From an uncultured Verrucomicrobiota bacterium (lineage in GTDB: Bacteria; Verrucomicrobiota; Verrucomicrobiia; Opitutales; UBA9783): a stretch of 64,000 nt of DNA. Both the position numbers and the translations under genes were made by a program. Below, piece after piece: positions 25,715 to 35,425 of this stretch. Position 1 is the first letter of the stretch. Each line of letters starts with the position of its first letter. Under the pieces are notes generated by a model. It worked only from the letters and a program-made list of their open reading frames with translations. It did not search any database and was not told the DNA's origin. The DNA lies in contig CABUVL010000001.1 of NCBI GenBank assembly GCA_902495005.1, positions 1 to 64,000 of the forward strand, given 5' to 3'.

Positions 25715-28033
25715 ATGCTTAGACGTTGGCTAAAAATTCTTATTCCGTTTTTCATTTTGCCCCTGTTGTGGCAGTATGCCATGCATTACAAATGGGCGCA
25801 AAATTTGGAAAATCTTACCCTAAATTTTAGATATTGGTTAAGGGGAAATCTTGACGAAGCAACGATTGAGCAAAAAACAAATAAGAAATTACCCCATATT
25901 ATTTATGTTAATGCAGACAACGCGTCTATTAATTTCATGGGCGAGGCGCCTATCCCATTAAGCTTTTACGCCAAAGCCATCTTTGCCTTAACCAACCTAG
26001 CCAAACCCAAAGTATTAATTTCAGACATTTCTTTTTTCGAAAAACAATATTCCAGCTTAGTCGACCTCAATCGTGTACAACATGACGAAAATGTATGTCG
26101 TCACTACTTTGAACGAAGTCCAAATGTCATACTGGGAGCTTGGTACAATACCTACGGCGACGCTCAAAAAATATTCTTTCAAAATGAACACCCCTTGCCG
26201 TTACTTTACCTGGGATTTAACAATTTTTCTCTGATAAAAAATCCCATCTACCCTTCCATAAACATAACGGGAAAAAATCCTCACGTGGGGATTGTCAATT
26301 GTGATATTTCTGCCGACGAAGGGCAAACGACACGATGGGTTCCGCTTTATACACGGACCAAGGATCACATTTATTACGCCTTGGGGCTCGAGGCCCTCAT
26401 ACATACGTTGGATGTGCAACACGATCTTATCGACATCTACGGCGATGATTCAGAAGATGAAAAATACGAAAATAAATTTATAATTATTTTCTTAAGATCT
26501 GATGGCCAAATCATTAAAAAAATTCCACTCTATAAACGGCAACTCATGGAAATCAACTGGTTTTCATCTTGGTCTAGCACAAAGGACACAAAAGTTAGTC
26601 TCATGAATGTGCTAAAAAATTACGATATTCTGCAATCATCCAACGCTTCAAAGGAAGAAAAAGCAGGCGCTGCAGACTTTTTTGCCCAATTCAACGATGC
26701 CGTCATTTGCCTAGGAGACAGCTATGAATCCTCCAGTTCATTGATCAAAACTCCCGTCGATACGCAGGCTGTCCCTTCCATCACAGCACACGCGAATTTG
26801 CTTAAGACGATGGCCTCAGAGTGTTACATTACTCGACTCTCTTGGGGCACGGAATTCATGATCGTCTTCTTATTAAATTTCTTTGTCGCCAGCTTAACGT
26901 TGTACAGCGACTTTTTTAGACGGCTGGGGAATCTTCTCGTCTGTTTGGTTGTATTCTATTTTGTGCTAACACTTTACTTATTCGGTGTATTTAACCCGAC
27001 GATCCACTTGGCACTTCCCGTCGTTGCACCTTTAGGCTGCATATTGACCTTCCTCATCTTCGGGACCCTGTATCAGATGGTTATTGAGAGGAAGCAACGC
27101 CTGCGTATTAAGCACATTTTCGGGACGTATCTGTCTCCAGAAATTGTCACAGACATGCTTGAAAATCAAAAAGATCCACAATTAGGAGGCGTTGAAAAAA
27201 ATATCACGGCATTCTTCAGTGACATTCAAAACTTTTCAACTTTTTCCGAGCTCTTGCCCCCTAAGACATTAGTTCGATTAATGAACGAATACTTAACGGC
27301 CGTCACAAAAATCATAAAAGAAGAAGGAGGAACTTTAGACAAATACATTGGGGATGCCGTTGTCGCCATGTTTGGAGCTCCCTATGATTTAAATAATCAC
27401 CCCTTGCAGGCTTGTATTGCCGCCTGTCGTATTCAAGAAAAGCAAGAGTGGTTAAGGAATAAATGGCGTGAAGACCGAGACATCACGTGGCCACGAGAAA
27501 TTCTAAGTATGCGCACTCGCATTGGGCTTAACAGTGGGCTCGCGACGGTTGGAAACATGGGATCGAGCACACGCTTCAATTTTACGATGATGGGTGATAC
27601 GGTCAATGTAGCGGCACGCTGTGAATCAGGTGCCAAAACATTTGGCGTTTACACACTTGTTGCAGAAGACACCTATAAAACCATCGTCACCGATAGTGAC
27701 CTCATTGTATTTCGTTTTATCGATCGCATTGTCGTCAAGGGACGCCAACATCCCCTCGGTGTATACGAACTTGTCGGCATGAAACAACAGCTGAAAAGCA
27801 GCACATTTGAATGCATTGATGTTTTCGAAAAAGGCATTCAAAAATATCTGCAACAGGATTGGATAGGCGCCATAAAACTCTTCGAAGCGTCGTCCTTATT
27901 GGAACCCTTACAGCCGGGACGCGACCCTGGTGTATTTCTCAATCCATCCATGTTGTACAAACAACGATGTGCGTACATGCAGATGAATCCGCCTAAAAAC
28001 TGGGATGGTGTATTCGTAATGCACACCAAGTAA
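25715..28033 (+). CDS. membrane adenylate cyclase with CHASE2 sensor domain
   Basis: The 772-residue protein has an N-terminal membrane anchor (residues 5-22), a large extracytoplasmic CHASE2-type sensor region to about 370, a cluster of hydrophobic helices near 375-450, and a class III nucleotidyl cyclase domain at about 490-690. The catalytic residues are present: the two metal Asp in FFSDIQNF and YIGDAVVAMFG, the adenine-selecting Lys in TLDKYIGD, and NVAAR with the transition-state Asn and Arg. It should therefore make cAMP in response to a periplasmic signal. ATG 25715 is preferred to a longer start at 25649, which lacks support. It ends one base before the flhA start, implying joint expression. 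Confidence 0.9.
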   Translation: MLRRWLKILIPFFILPLLWQYAMHYKWAQNLENLTLNFRYWLRGNLDEATIEQKTNKKLPHIIYVNADNASINFMGEAPIPLSFYAKAIFALTNLAKPKVLISDISFFEKQYSSLVDLNRVQHDENVCRHYFERSPNVILGAWYNTYGDAQKIFFQNEHPLPLLYLGFNNFSLIKNPIYPSINITGKNPHVGIVNCDISADEGQTTRWVPLYTRTKDHIYYALGLEALIHTLDVQHDLIDIYGDDSEDEKYENKFIIIFLRSDGQIIKKIPLYKRQLMEINWFSSWSSTKDTKVSLMNVLKNYDILQSSNASKEEKAGAADFFAQFNDAVICLGDSYESSSSLIKTPVDTQAVPSITAHANLLKTMASECYITRLSWGTEFMIVFLLNFFVASLTLYSDFFRRLGNLLVCLVVFYFVLTLYLFGVFNPTIHLALPVVAPLGCILTFLIFGTLYQMVIERKQRLRIKHIFGTYLSPEIVTDMLENQKDPQLGGVEKNITAFFSDIQNFSTFSELLPPKTLVRLMNEYLTAVTKIIKEEGGTLDKYIGDAVVAMFGAPYDLNNHPLQACIAACRIQEKQEWLRNKWREDRDITWPREILSMRTRIGLNSGLATVGNMGSSTRFNFTMMGDTVNVAARCESGAKTFGVYTLVAEDTYKTIVTDSDLIVFRFIDRIVVKGRQHPLGVYELVGMKQQLKSSTFECIDVFEKGIQKYLQQDWIGAIKLFEASSLLEPLQPGRDPGVFLNPSMLYKQRCAYMQMNPPKNWDGVFVMHTK

Positions 28034-28034
28034 T

Positions 28035-30119
28035 ATGGCAAATGAAACATTATTTCAACGCTTCGTAAAGCAAACGGATCTCGTTTTTACCTTTGCCCTG
28101 TTTGGCATTATCTTGTTACTGATCTTGCCAATTCCTTCCGGGCTCATGGATTTGCTACTTGCGTTAAATATTGGCATCTCACTTCTAATTTTACTCATTA
28201 TCATTTACTTAAAGGATCCGTCCGAATTCACGATTTTCCCGACCCTACTATTAACGGTCACTTTATTCCGCCTGGGTCTCAACATCGCTTCCACCCGACT
28301 GATTTTACTCGAGGGCTACGCGGGCAACGTCATTGACTCCTTTGGAAATTTCGTTGTACGAGGAAATTACGTCGTAGGCGGCGTTGTCTTCCTTATCCTG
28401 ATTGTTGTAAACTTCGTAGTTATCACCAAAGGTGCCGGCCGTATCGCAGAGGTCGCTGCCCGATTTACCTTAGACGCCATGCCGGGGAAGCAGATGGCCA
28501 TTGACGCAGAATTGAATTCCGGGCTTATTGACGAAGCCAAGGCAACGCAACGACGGCAAAAAATTCAAAAAGAAGCGGACTTCTACGGCGCAATGGATGG
28601 AGCCAGTAAATTCGTCCGCGGGGATGCCATCGCCGGCCTGCTCATTACTTTTATCAATGTTGTGGGTGGAATTACCATCGGGATTCTGCAAAAACATATC
28701 CCGCTCATGCAGGCACTTCAACAGTACACCTTGCTCTCCATTGGCGACGGTATTGTTTCGCAAGTACCGGCACTGATCGTATCGGTCGGCGCGGGCATGT
28801 TGATCACCAGGACCGGCGAATCCTCCAATTTAAGCGAACACCTTGAAAAACAATTACTATTTTCAACCAAAGCCATATACATTGTATCGGTCATGATGGC
28901 CCTATTCGCAATAATGCCGGGAATGCCATTTATACCGTTTATCAGCTTATCCATTGCACTCATTCTACTGGCCCACAACTTAAAACTTTCGCATGGGACC
29001 GAACCGTCTGCTTTTGAACAAGCCTTAGACAGTAAATCACTTGAGGCAAAGCCCACCGAAAACAACACCACCGATGCCAACGAGATTTTATTTGATTACG
29101 ACATCCTTAGCATTGAACTTGGCCACAGCTTAATTCCGTTCATGGAAAAATCTTTAGATAACGATTTACCGAGCCGCGTCTCAGAAATACGGAAAAAGTT
29201 ATCGCACGAACTCGGATTTTTCATCCCAAGCATCACGATTAAGGATAACTTTACACTCGAGGGGACAGAATATCGTTTTTTACTCCGTGACAAGGTGTTG
29301 GCCTCATCGACGCTTGAACCCACCCAATGGTTGGCCATGAGTGGCTCCGATGCGAGTGAATTGCCAAGCTTAAAAGGAAAGGCCACTAAAGAACCCGTCT
29401 TCGGGTTGCCGGCCTGGTGGATTGATGCCACAGAAAAAGAACGTGCTGAAAGCGCTGGGTACGTCATTGTCAACGCCATATCAATTCTCATCACGCACCT
29501 TTCGGAAGTTCTTAAAAAAAATGCATATCTACTCCTCGGCCGGGAAGATACACAAAAATTAATCGACAACGTAAAAAATAAGAATCCAACCCTCGTGAGT
29601 GAATTGTTCCCCGATCTCGTCAACGTTGGACTGGTTCAACGTGTTTTGCAGAACCTTCTAAAGGAGGGCATTAGCTTAAAAAATTTGCCTCTGATTTTAG
29701 AGGCCATTGGGGATTGTGCGAGCGTCACCAAGCATCCCGATGATCTATCGGAGCAAGCTCGTCGGCGCTTGGGCATGTATTTTGTTGAAGATTTTGTGCA
29801 AGATCACTTCTTATCGGCCATCATCCTGGATCCCGAATTGGAACACAAACTCATCAGTCAGGTCAAACGCACTCAGTTTGAAATAGGGCTCATGATGGAA
29901 CCCTCCATGACACAAGAGATCCTCCGCCAATTAACACCGCTCGTCAAGCACATGACCGAACAGTCGATGGACCCCATCGTGTTAACTTCAGCCGAATTGC
30001 GATTGGCATTTAAGCGCTTCTTTGAACCCACTCTGCCCAACTTAACAGTCCTTTCTTACCAAGAGCTACCCAACGACATTCAAATTAAAAACTACGGCTT
30101 GATCTCAGGCGGAGCATAA
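28035..30119 (+). CDS. flhA: flagellar biosynthesis / type III export gate protein FlhA
   Basis: This 694-residue inner-membrane protein forms the export gate of the flagellar type III system. The N-terminal half has about eight membrane helices and the FHIPEP-family signatures (TLFRLGLNIASTRLIL, ITKGAGRIAEVAARF, FYGAMDGASKFVRGDAIAG). The C-terminal cytoplasmic half from about 345 has the expected subdomains, with GYVIVNA and the ARR.LG segment. NFVVITKGAGRIAEV and DGASKFVRGD are the flagellar forms; virulence-type SctV proteins usually read VIAKGSERVAEV and DGAMKFVKGD. No other flagellar or secretion gene lies in the window, so the machine it serves is not shown. Confidence 0.9.
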   Translation: MANETLFQRFVKQTDLVFTFALFGIILLLILPIPSGLMDLLLALNIGISLLILLIIIYLKDPSEFTIFPTLLLTVTLFRLGLNIASTRLILLEGYAGNVIDSFGNFVVRGNYVVGGVVFLILIVVNFVVITKGAGRIAEVAARFTLDAMPGKQMAIDAELNSGLIDEAKATQRRQKIQKEADFYGAMDGASKFVRGDAIAGLLITFINVVGGITIGILQKHIPLMQALQQYTLLSIGDGIVSQVPALIVSVGAGMLITRTGESSNLSEHLEKQLLFSTKAIYIVSVMMALFAIMPGMPFIPFISLSIALILLAHNLKLSHGTEPSAFEQALDSKSLEAKPTENNTTDANEILFDYDILSIELGHSLIPFMEKSLDNDLPSRVSEIRKKLSHELGFFIPSITIKDNFTLEGTEYRFLLRDKVLASSTLEPTQWLAMSGSDASELPSLKGKATKEPVFGLPAWWIDATEKERAESAGYVIVNAISILITHLSEVLKKNAYLLLGREDTQKLIDNVKNKNPTLVSELFPDLVNVGLVQRVLQNLLKEGISLKNLPLILEAIGDCASVTKHPDDLSEQARRRLGMYFVEDFVQDHFLSAIILDPELEHKLISQVKRTQFEIGLMMEPSMTQEILRQLTPLVKHMTEQSMDPIVLTSAELRLAFKRFFEPTLPNLTVLSYQELPNDIQIKNYGLISGGA

Positions 30120-30563
30120 GCGCCACCAGGGCCAAAAGTTCATTCTAAATGCGAGAAAGTGCCATTTAAAAATAAATTGATTATCAATAAAATAATAAAA
30201 ACTTAATCTTGCAGCCACATAGAGCTTGTTAGACTATTGTTGCGAGGGACAAGTCACACGTGCCATGCAATCGGGAACTCGTAAAAACAACGGGGATTAA
30301 ACCTGATCTTGCTTTTATTGACCCGGTATTAAGAACTCGGATAAATAAAAACTCCATTGATCCCCCAGGAAATTACCCATACTTAGGCAACCAATGAGCT
30401 CATTCACAAACAATATTCAAATTTGATCGTTCCACAGGCCAAAGGCCGCCTAAAAATCAATCAATTGATGATGAACAATGAAGTATCGTTTTCTCTTACA
30501 CATTCGTTAAAAACAAATCTAATGGCTTGTGTTTTTGTAACGATCCGGTAGCATTTATGAGCT
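30120..30563. other. gene-free intergenic region
   Basis: Nothing gene-like is visible on either strand. Near its right end TTGTGT (30527-30532) and CATTTA (30552-30557), 19 bases apart, may be the floA promoter, ending six bases before the floA ATG. I see no terminator for flhA. Confidence 0.4.
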
Positions 30564-31583
30564 ATGGAAAGTATCAGCATTACTCTGCTCATTATAGCTG
30601 CTTTATTACTAGTATTATTGGCCATCATTTTCTCATTTTTCAATGTTTGGTTACGGGCGCTGTTGGCGGGCGCTTACGTCAGCATTCCCAATTTAATTGC
30701 CATGAGGCTGCGTAAGGTCCCCTATGGGTTAATCGTGGATTGCAGAATCACTGCGGCCAAGGCGGGCATCGATCTAAGCACGGACGAATTGGAAGCTCAC
30801 TACCTGGCGGAAGGAAACTTACTGCAAACGGTGCAAGCGCTCATAGCCGCTGAAAAAGCGGGAATTGAGTTGACCTTTGCCCGTGCCTGCGCCATCGATC
30901 TTGCCACGAAAGGAACGGGGAAAACCGTCATTGAAGCGGTTCACACGTCGGTCAACCCTAAAGTCATCGATTGCCCCAAGTCCGTACAAGAAAAATCAAC
31001 CATCGACGGCGTGGCAAAAGATGGCATTCAAGTCAAAGTACGGGCACGCGTCACGGTTCGCAGCAACTTAGATCGTTTTGTAGGGGGTGCACAAGAAGAC
31101 ACCATTATCGCCCGTGTGGGCGAAGGTATTGTGGCCACCATCGGAGCCGCCGAAACGTACAAGCAGGTCCTAGAAAATCCAGATCAAATTTCAAAAGTTG
31201 TGCTCAATCGCGGCTTGGATGTGGGAACCGCGTACGAAATTTTGTCCATCGACATTGCCGACATCGACATTGGAGATAACGTAGGGGCCAAGTTACAGGT
31301 TTCCCAAGCGGATGCCAACAAGAATATGGCCCAAGCTCAAGCCGAAATTCGTCGTGCCAGCGCTGTCGCCCTCGAACAAGAAATGAAAGCACGCGTTGAG
31401 GAAATGCACGCCAAAGTTGTGGAGGCTCAAGCCGCAATCCCGCTCGCCTTGTCCGAAGCGTTACGAAAGGGCCACATGGGCGTCATGGATTATTATCGCC
31501 TGGAAAACGTAAAGGCCGATACGACCATGCGTGAGCGCTTGGCGAAAGATGCCGATATCAACGGAGAACCTCACAACGCGTAA
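30564..31583 (+). CDS. floA: flotillin-like protein FloA
   Basis: This 339-residue SPFH-related membrane protein organises functional membrane microdomains. An N-terminal hydrophobic hairpin (about 5-28) is followed by the FloA-specific SPFH region ([64 protein letters not shown]) and an Ala/Glu-rich helical tail with the recurring [13 protein letters not shown] stretch. Length and pattern match the bacterial FloA family. The usual neighbour nfeD is not present; instead a small gene overlaps the stop by one base. Confidence 0.93.
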   Translation: MESISITLLIIAALLLVLLAIIFSFFNVWLRALLAGAYVSIPNLIAMRLRKVPYGLIVDCRITAAKAGIDLSTDELEAHYLAEGNLLQTVQALIAAEKAGIELTFARACAIDLATKGTGKTVIEAVHTSVNPKVIDCPKSVQEKSTIDGVAKDGIQVKVRARVTVRSNLDRFVGGAQEDTIIARVGEGIVATIGAAETYKQVLENPDQISKVVLNRGLDVGTAYEILSIDIADIDIGDNVGAKLQVSQADANKNMAQAQAEIRRASAVALEQEMKARVEEMHAKVVEAQAAIPLALSEALRKGHMGVMDYYRLENVKADTTMRERLAKDADINGEPHNA

Positions 31584-31984
31584 TGGACTTCGAAGACCTC
31601 ATTTACGTCATCATCTTTTTAGCGATCAGCCTCATATCGACTCCAAAGAAAAAATCCAAACCCGTGCCGGATTCGTCCGGCATTGATCCGGTCGAAGAGG
31701 CACGCAAAAAAATCGCCGCCTTGAAACGTAAGCACCAGGAGCAAACGCACGCCTCTGCCAAGCCCACAATTAAGCTTAAACAAGCGCCTCAATTTTCAGC
31801 CAGTAAGCCCGTACCGGCTCCGACAAACTTCGTCGCGAGCACTTCCACGGTACACGACAGACCAAAAGTCTGCATGCCGGCTAAACCATCCGTGCAATCC
31901 TCTCGTACGGCCAGAAAAAGCCCCTTACGTCAATGGATCGTCGGCCAAATCGTCCTGGAACGTAAATTTAATCAACATTTTTAG
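31583..31984 (+). CDS. single-span membrane protein with basic proline-rich tail, FloA neighbour
   Basis: I do not recognise a named family. The 133-residue product starts with an acidic tip (MDFED), a hydrophobic segment (about residues 6-20), then a basic region with a short helix (VEEARKKIAALKRKHQEQ) and a low-complexity stretch rich in Pro, Lys, Ser and Ala. It ends with an ordered motif, LRQWIVGQIVLERK, which may be a binding helix. The start shares one base with the floA stop (TAATG), so a role with FloA in membrane organisation is a fair inference. Confidence 0.75.
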   Translation: MDFEDLIYVIIFLAISLISTPKKKSKPVPDSSGIDPVEEARKKIAALKRKHQEQTHASAKPTIKLKQAPQFSASKPVPAPTNFVASTSTVHDRPKVCMPAKPSVQSSRTARKSPLRQWIVGQIVLERKFNQHF

Positions 31985-32361
31985 TCCCTTTTCACCACGA
32001 AGGGACGTTAATAAAGGTAGACCAAATTATCCCACGCTTAAACGCGTAAATGATAAATAATGTCATCTACGCTGCCACATTAAACATTGTATATTTAAGT
32101 GAAACATGCAGACCCATAAAAAACGTTCGCACATAGGTTGTTCGTTATCAACAAAATTGACGTTAAAAAATATATACCTTCTTTCAAAATGCCCAATCAT
32201 TCATTGCACACGGCCTGAAGGTACCCATAAGCCCGGCAACCAGTTCCTTAAGATAACTTTTCTTTTTCTGATACTTTGCCTCCACAAGTATTCTTCTGAG
32301 ATTCCATCACAATACGTACCTTCGACGTTCAATTACAACCTATTACAAACTCTTACGGGAC
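31985..32361. other. intergenic region with a weak hairpin
   Basis: No gene is visible. GTCCCTT (31984-31990) pairs with AAGGGAC (32000-32006) just after the stop at 31984 and may be a weak terminator for the floA unit, though no T-tract follows. The rest shows nothing I can name. Confidence 0.35.
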
Positions 32362-33204
32362 TCAATGATAATCCACGTTACCTCCCTGGCATTTCGGACA
32401 ATAACAGCTGCTTCGGCCACCAATCGTTATTTTTTCAATTATCGTCTGACAATAAACGCAGTGCTGCCCTGACCGAGCATAAATTTTCAAATACGGTGTG
32501 TTACGATACTTTTTACCCTTTCCTCGTAAGTATTCTTCTGCTGTCATGCCGTTGACATCGATTGCCCATAGGATAATTTCGGGAATTCGCTCTGCTAACC
32601 TGCACCAATCGGAATCCTTGAGAATATCACATGGCGTCCCTGGATAAATTGCAGCCGCAAACAGGATTTCATCAGAATAAATGTTACCGATACCTGCTAC
32701 AACCGACTGATCGAGAAGCATCTCTTTTATCGACCTTTTCCTTTTTCCAAGTTGCGATTTCAAATATTCTGCGCTTAATGCAGGGTCTATCGGTTCTAAT
32801 CCCAGTTTCGTTTGTCCACTAAGTGTGTCTTTCTCATGAACTTTGAAATACCAAAATCGTCCAAAGCGACGTACATCAACATAGCGAAGCTGACAACCAT
32901 CTGACAATGAAAGTACCAGATGAGTGTGTTTCTCTATCGGTTCATTCTTTGTCATAACAAGTAATTGTCCCGTCATGCGTAGATGAATGGAAAGACAATC
33001 CCCACTTTTAAAGTGGATGTTGAGGAACTTCCCTCGTCTACTCATGCCAGTAATCGTCTGGCATTTCAGACCTTCCGCAAATATGTTAACAACAGGGTAA
33101 GCAATAACCTGAGCATTATCTATTTCGACGGTTTCAATCGTTTTTCCTACAAGCTGTGGAGCAATGATTCGTCGAATTGTTTCAACCTCCGGCAATTCAG
33201 GCAT
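32362..33204 (-). CDS. mutM: formamidopyrimidine-DNA glycosylase
   Basis: This 280-residue base excision repair enzyme removes 8-oxoguanine and cleaves the strand. It begins MPELPEVETI, giving the catalytic Pro2 and Glu3. The conserved Lys in RRGKFL (near 57) is present. The helix-two-turn-helix has LDQSVVAGIGNIYSDE, and the C-terminal zinc finger has four cysteines in two CxxC pairs (CVYC, CPKC), with IGGRSS carrying the conserved Arg. The family length is normal. Confidence 0.96.
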   Translation of the reverse strand: MPELPEVETIRRIIAPQLVGKTIETVEIDNAQVIAYPVVNIFAEGLKCQTITGMSRRGKFLNIHFKSGDCLSIHLRMTGQLLVMTKNEPIEKHTHLVLSLSDGCQLRYVDVRRFGRFWYFKVHEKDTLSGQTKLGLEPIDPALSAEYLKSQLGKRKRSIKEMLLDQSVVAGIGNIYSDEILFAAAIYPGTPCDILKDSDWCRLAERIPEIILWAIDVNGMTAEEYLRGKGKKYRNTPYLKIYARSGQHCVYCQTIIEKITIGGRSSCYCPKCQGGNVDYH

Positions 33205-33376
33205 TTTTACCGATTCCTTTCTCTGCTGATTTTCTTATTCCCCCATGATAAAAGAAATTCACGACGGTGGATACATTACTTTTCATCCTATCATTATCAC
33301 GCACACCTTGTAAACACGAGTTTCAGCTGATTAATGTCCAACGCGAGGCGCCCAAATCATCCATTTCTCTACCTTT

Positions 33377-35134
33377 TTATAAAGAACTAAGGCTCTGCTT
33401 TTGAACAAGTTGTTGGTACAAGGTGCAATTCCCCATGAGATCATTGTGCGTGCCCTGGTTGACCAAATGACCTTGATCAATGACGTAAATGCAATCGGCA
33501 TTCTGTATGGTACTCAATTTGTGAGCAATACTGATGACGGTCTTTCCCTCAATTAAGCGTTCCATTGCCTTATGAATGTAGAATTCACTCTCCGCATCTA
33601 AGGCCGACGTGGCTTCGTCCAAAATGAGAACAGGCGCATTTTTCAAGAACGCGCGGGCAATGGCCAAACGTTGTCGTTGCCCCACTGAAAAACGATTGCC
33701 ATTTTCACCCACGAGGACATCGTACCCGCCGGCGGCCAAAATAAATTCATGTGCAAAAGCCGCCTTTGCAGCTTCCACAAGTTGCTTTTCATCCGCCTCC
33801 GGGCATGCGACTCGCAGGTTGTCGGCAATGCTGGCATTAAATAAGACGGGGCTTTGTGGTACGTACGACAATTGCCGACGTAAGGAAATTAAAGACCACT
33901 GACGAAGGTCTTCTCCGTCGAGCACAATTTGTCCACTCGTCACGTCGTACAAGCGAGGCAGCAAGCGAATCAATGTCGATTTCCCAGCTCCACTCGGGCC
34001 CACGATAGCGTGCACGCGACCCGCAGAAAATTGAAGATTTAAATCGTGTAAGACAGCGGTTTGTGCCCGCGTGTTCTTGTACGCAAAGCCAACCGCCTTA
34101 AAAACGAATTCGCCCTTAATGGTGGCCACATGTGCGTTATGCGCCGGTGATTGAATTTCGATGGGGGTTTCTAAGATCTCCACAATACGCTCTAACGCAC
34201 CCGTCGAACGGTGAATTTGGCCCAAGGTATTGCTGATTTTCTTTATCGGATCGAATGCGAAATACAAAGCTGTTCCCATAGCACTGAACACGGAAAACGG
34301 AATGTGCCGATAGTAAGCGTAAATAAAAATGACGGCAATGATCCCCGCCGTTACAATTTCCATCATGGGCTGCTGCATTTTTTGCCATTGCACAACCGTT
34401 TGAATGCGTTCCGATAACACTGACATTACGCGTTTTGACTTTGACCGCGCGAAATCTTCAAGTAAAAATGTCCTAATTTCTTGAACAGCCCGCAAATTTT
34501 CAACAACACATTCGGTCACGTCTGCTTCGGCTTGCTGCATCAAGCGGCTGTTGTCCTTAACCCGGCAGCGTAGCAATTTGACGGGGATAAAACAAATCGG
34601 CAATGCGAATGCAAAAATCAACAACAGGACCATGTCGCAGCTCTTAACCGACAGATAAATCAGTCCGATAAACGCGGCCACCACCTGTAAAGGCTGTTTA
34701 AAAAATTCGGACGCGATTTCCGATAACACGTCCTGCAGGGTCTTAGGATCATTGATGACACGATTGACCAAATCGCCTGAACTTTTTCTGGAGAAAAAGT
34801 CCAAGGGCAGTTGTTGTAATTTTGCAAAAATATCCGACCGTAACTGCAATAAAATTTCTAATCCGAAACGATTCATCCAATACGTATTTAAATAGCCGAA
34901 CACCCCACGCACAAAAAATCCGAGTGGGACCAACGCGGCAATCCATAAAATTTGACTCAATCTGTAGGACTTATCGGGATTTTCAAAAATTTGCCTAAAA
35001 ACCTTTTCGAAAATAACCGGCAGGCCCAATCCACTCATCAGTCCGTAAATCATCCCACACAACAATGCAATTGCGAATAGCCACTTGTGTGTCGATAAAT
35101 ATTTCCTACTTAAATGCCACAGGGAATTTTTCAT
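33377..35134 (-). CDS. ABC exporter, MsbA-type lipid or drug transporter
   Basis: The product is a half-transporter of 585 residues: a six-helix membrane domain (about 15-320) fused to an ATPase domain (about 335-575). Walker A GPSGAGKST, the Q-loop VPQSPVLF, Walker B VLILDEATSALD and the switch His in SIAHKLSTI are normal. The signature motif reads FSVGQ, with Val in place of the first Gly of LSGGQ. The closest functional class is MsbA, which flips lipid A, but drug exporters look alike and no lipid A gene adjoins it. The ATG at 35134 fits the family better than the one 36 bases upstream. It is divergent from der. Confidence 0.85.
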   Translation of the reverse strand: MKNSLWHLSRKYLSTHKWLFAIALLCGMIYGLMSGLGLPVIFEKVFRQIFENPDKSYRLSQILWIAALVPLGFFVRGVFGYLNTYWMNRFGLEILLQLRSDIFAKLQQLPLDFFSRKSSGDLVNRVINDPKTLQDVLSEIASEFFKQPLQVVAAFIGLIYLSVKSCDMVLLLIFAFALPICFIPVKLLRCRVKDNSRLMQQAEADVTECVVENLRAVQEIRTFLLEDFARSKSKRVMSVLSERIQTVVQWQKMQQPMMEIVTAGIIAVIFIYAYYRHIPFSVFSAMGTALYFAFDPIKKISNTLGQIHRSTGALERIVEILETPIEIQSPAHNAHVATIKGEFVFKAVGFAYKNTRAQTAVLHDLNLQFSAGRVHAIVGPSGAGKSTLIRLLPRLYDVTSGQIVLDGEDLRQWSLISLRRQLSYVPQSPVLFNASIADNLRVACPEADEKQLVEAAKAAFAHEFILAAGGYDVLVGENGNRFSVGQRQRLAIARAFLKNAPVLILDEATSALDAESEFYIHKAMERLIEGKTVISIAHKLSTIQNADCIYVIDQGHLVNQGTHNDLMGNCTLYQQLVQKQSLSSL

Positions 35135-35425
35135 TGTTTTCTTTGTATAATAATTTTTGAGCGAGAACAAGTTCCTTTTTTATCACACACGTTTGAATGC
35201 AGATTCCGTCGTTTGCAACTCTTTAAAGGAACCCACAGGCCCGTTGTCAACACTTCCTCTACTGCATTTTCAAGCCATTAATGCCCACAGTGCAATTCAC
35301 TCGTACACTTCAATAACACGAATAAACGTTGCACCGTAATTTTATGCTTTTGTGGGCAATTTTGCGAAAATTGACTCTACAAATAACTTGCCAAAATTCC
35401 ATTTTTTGACCGGAATGATGAAATC

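Noticed and set aside
28035..30119. Assignment of the FHIPEP protein to a virulence type III system (SctV)
   Set aside because: The diagnostic stretches ITKGAGRIAEV and DGASKFVRGD are of the flagellar FlhA form.
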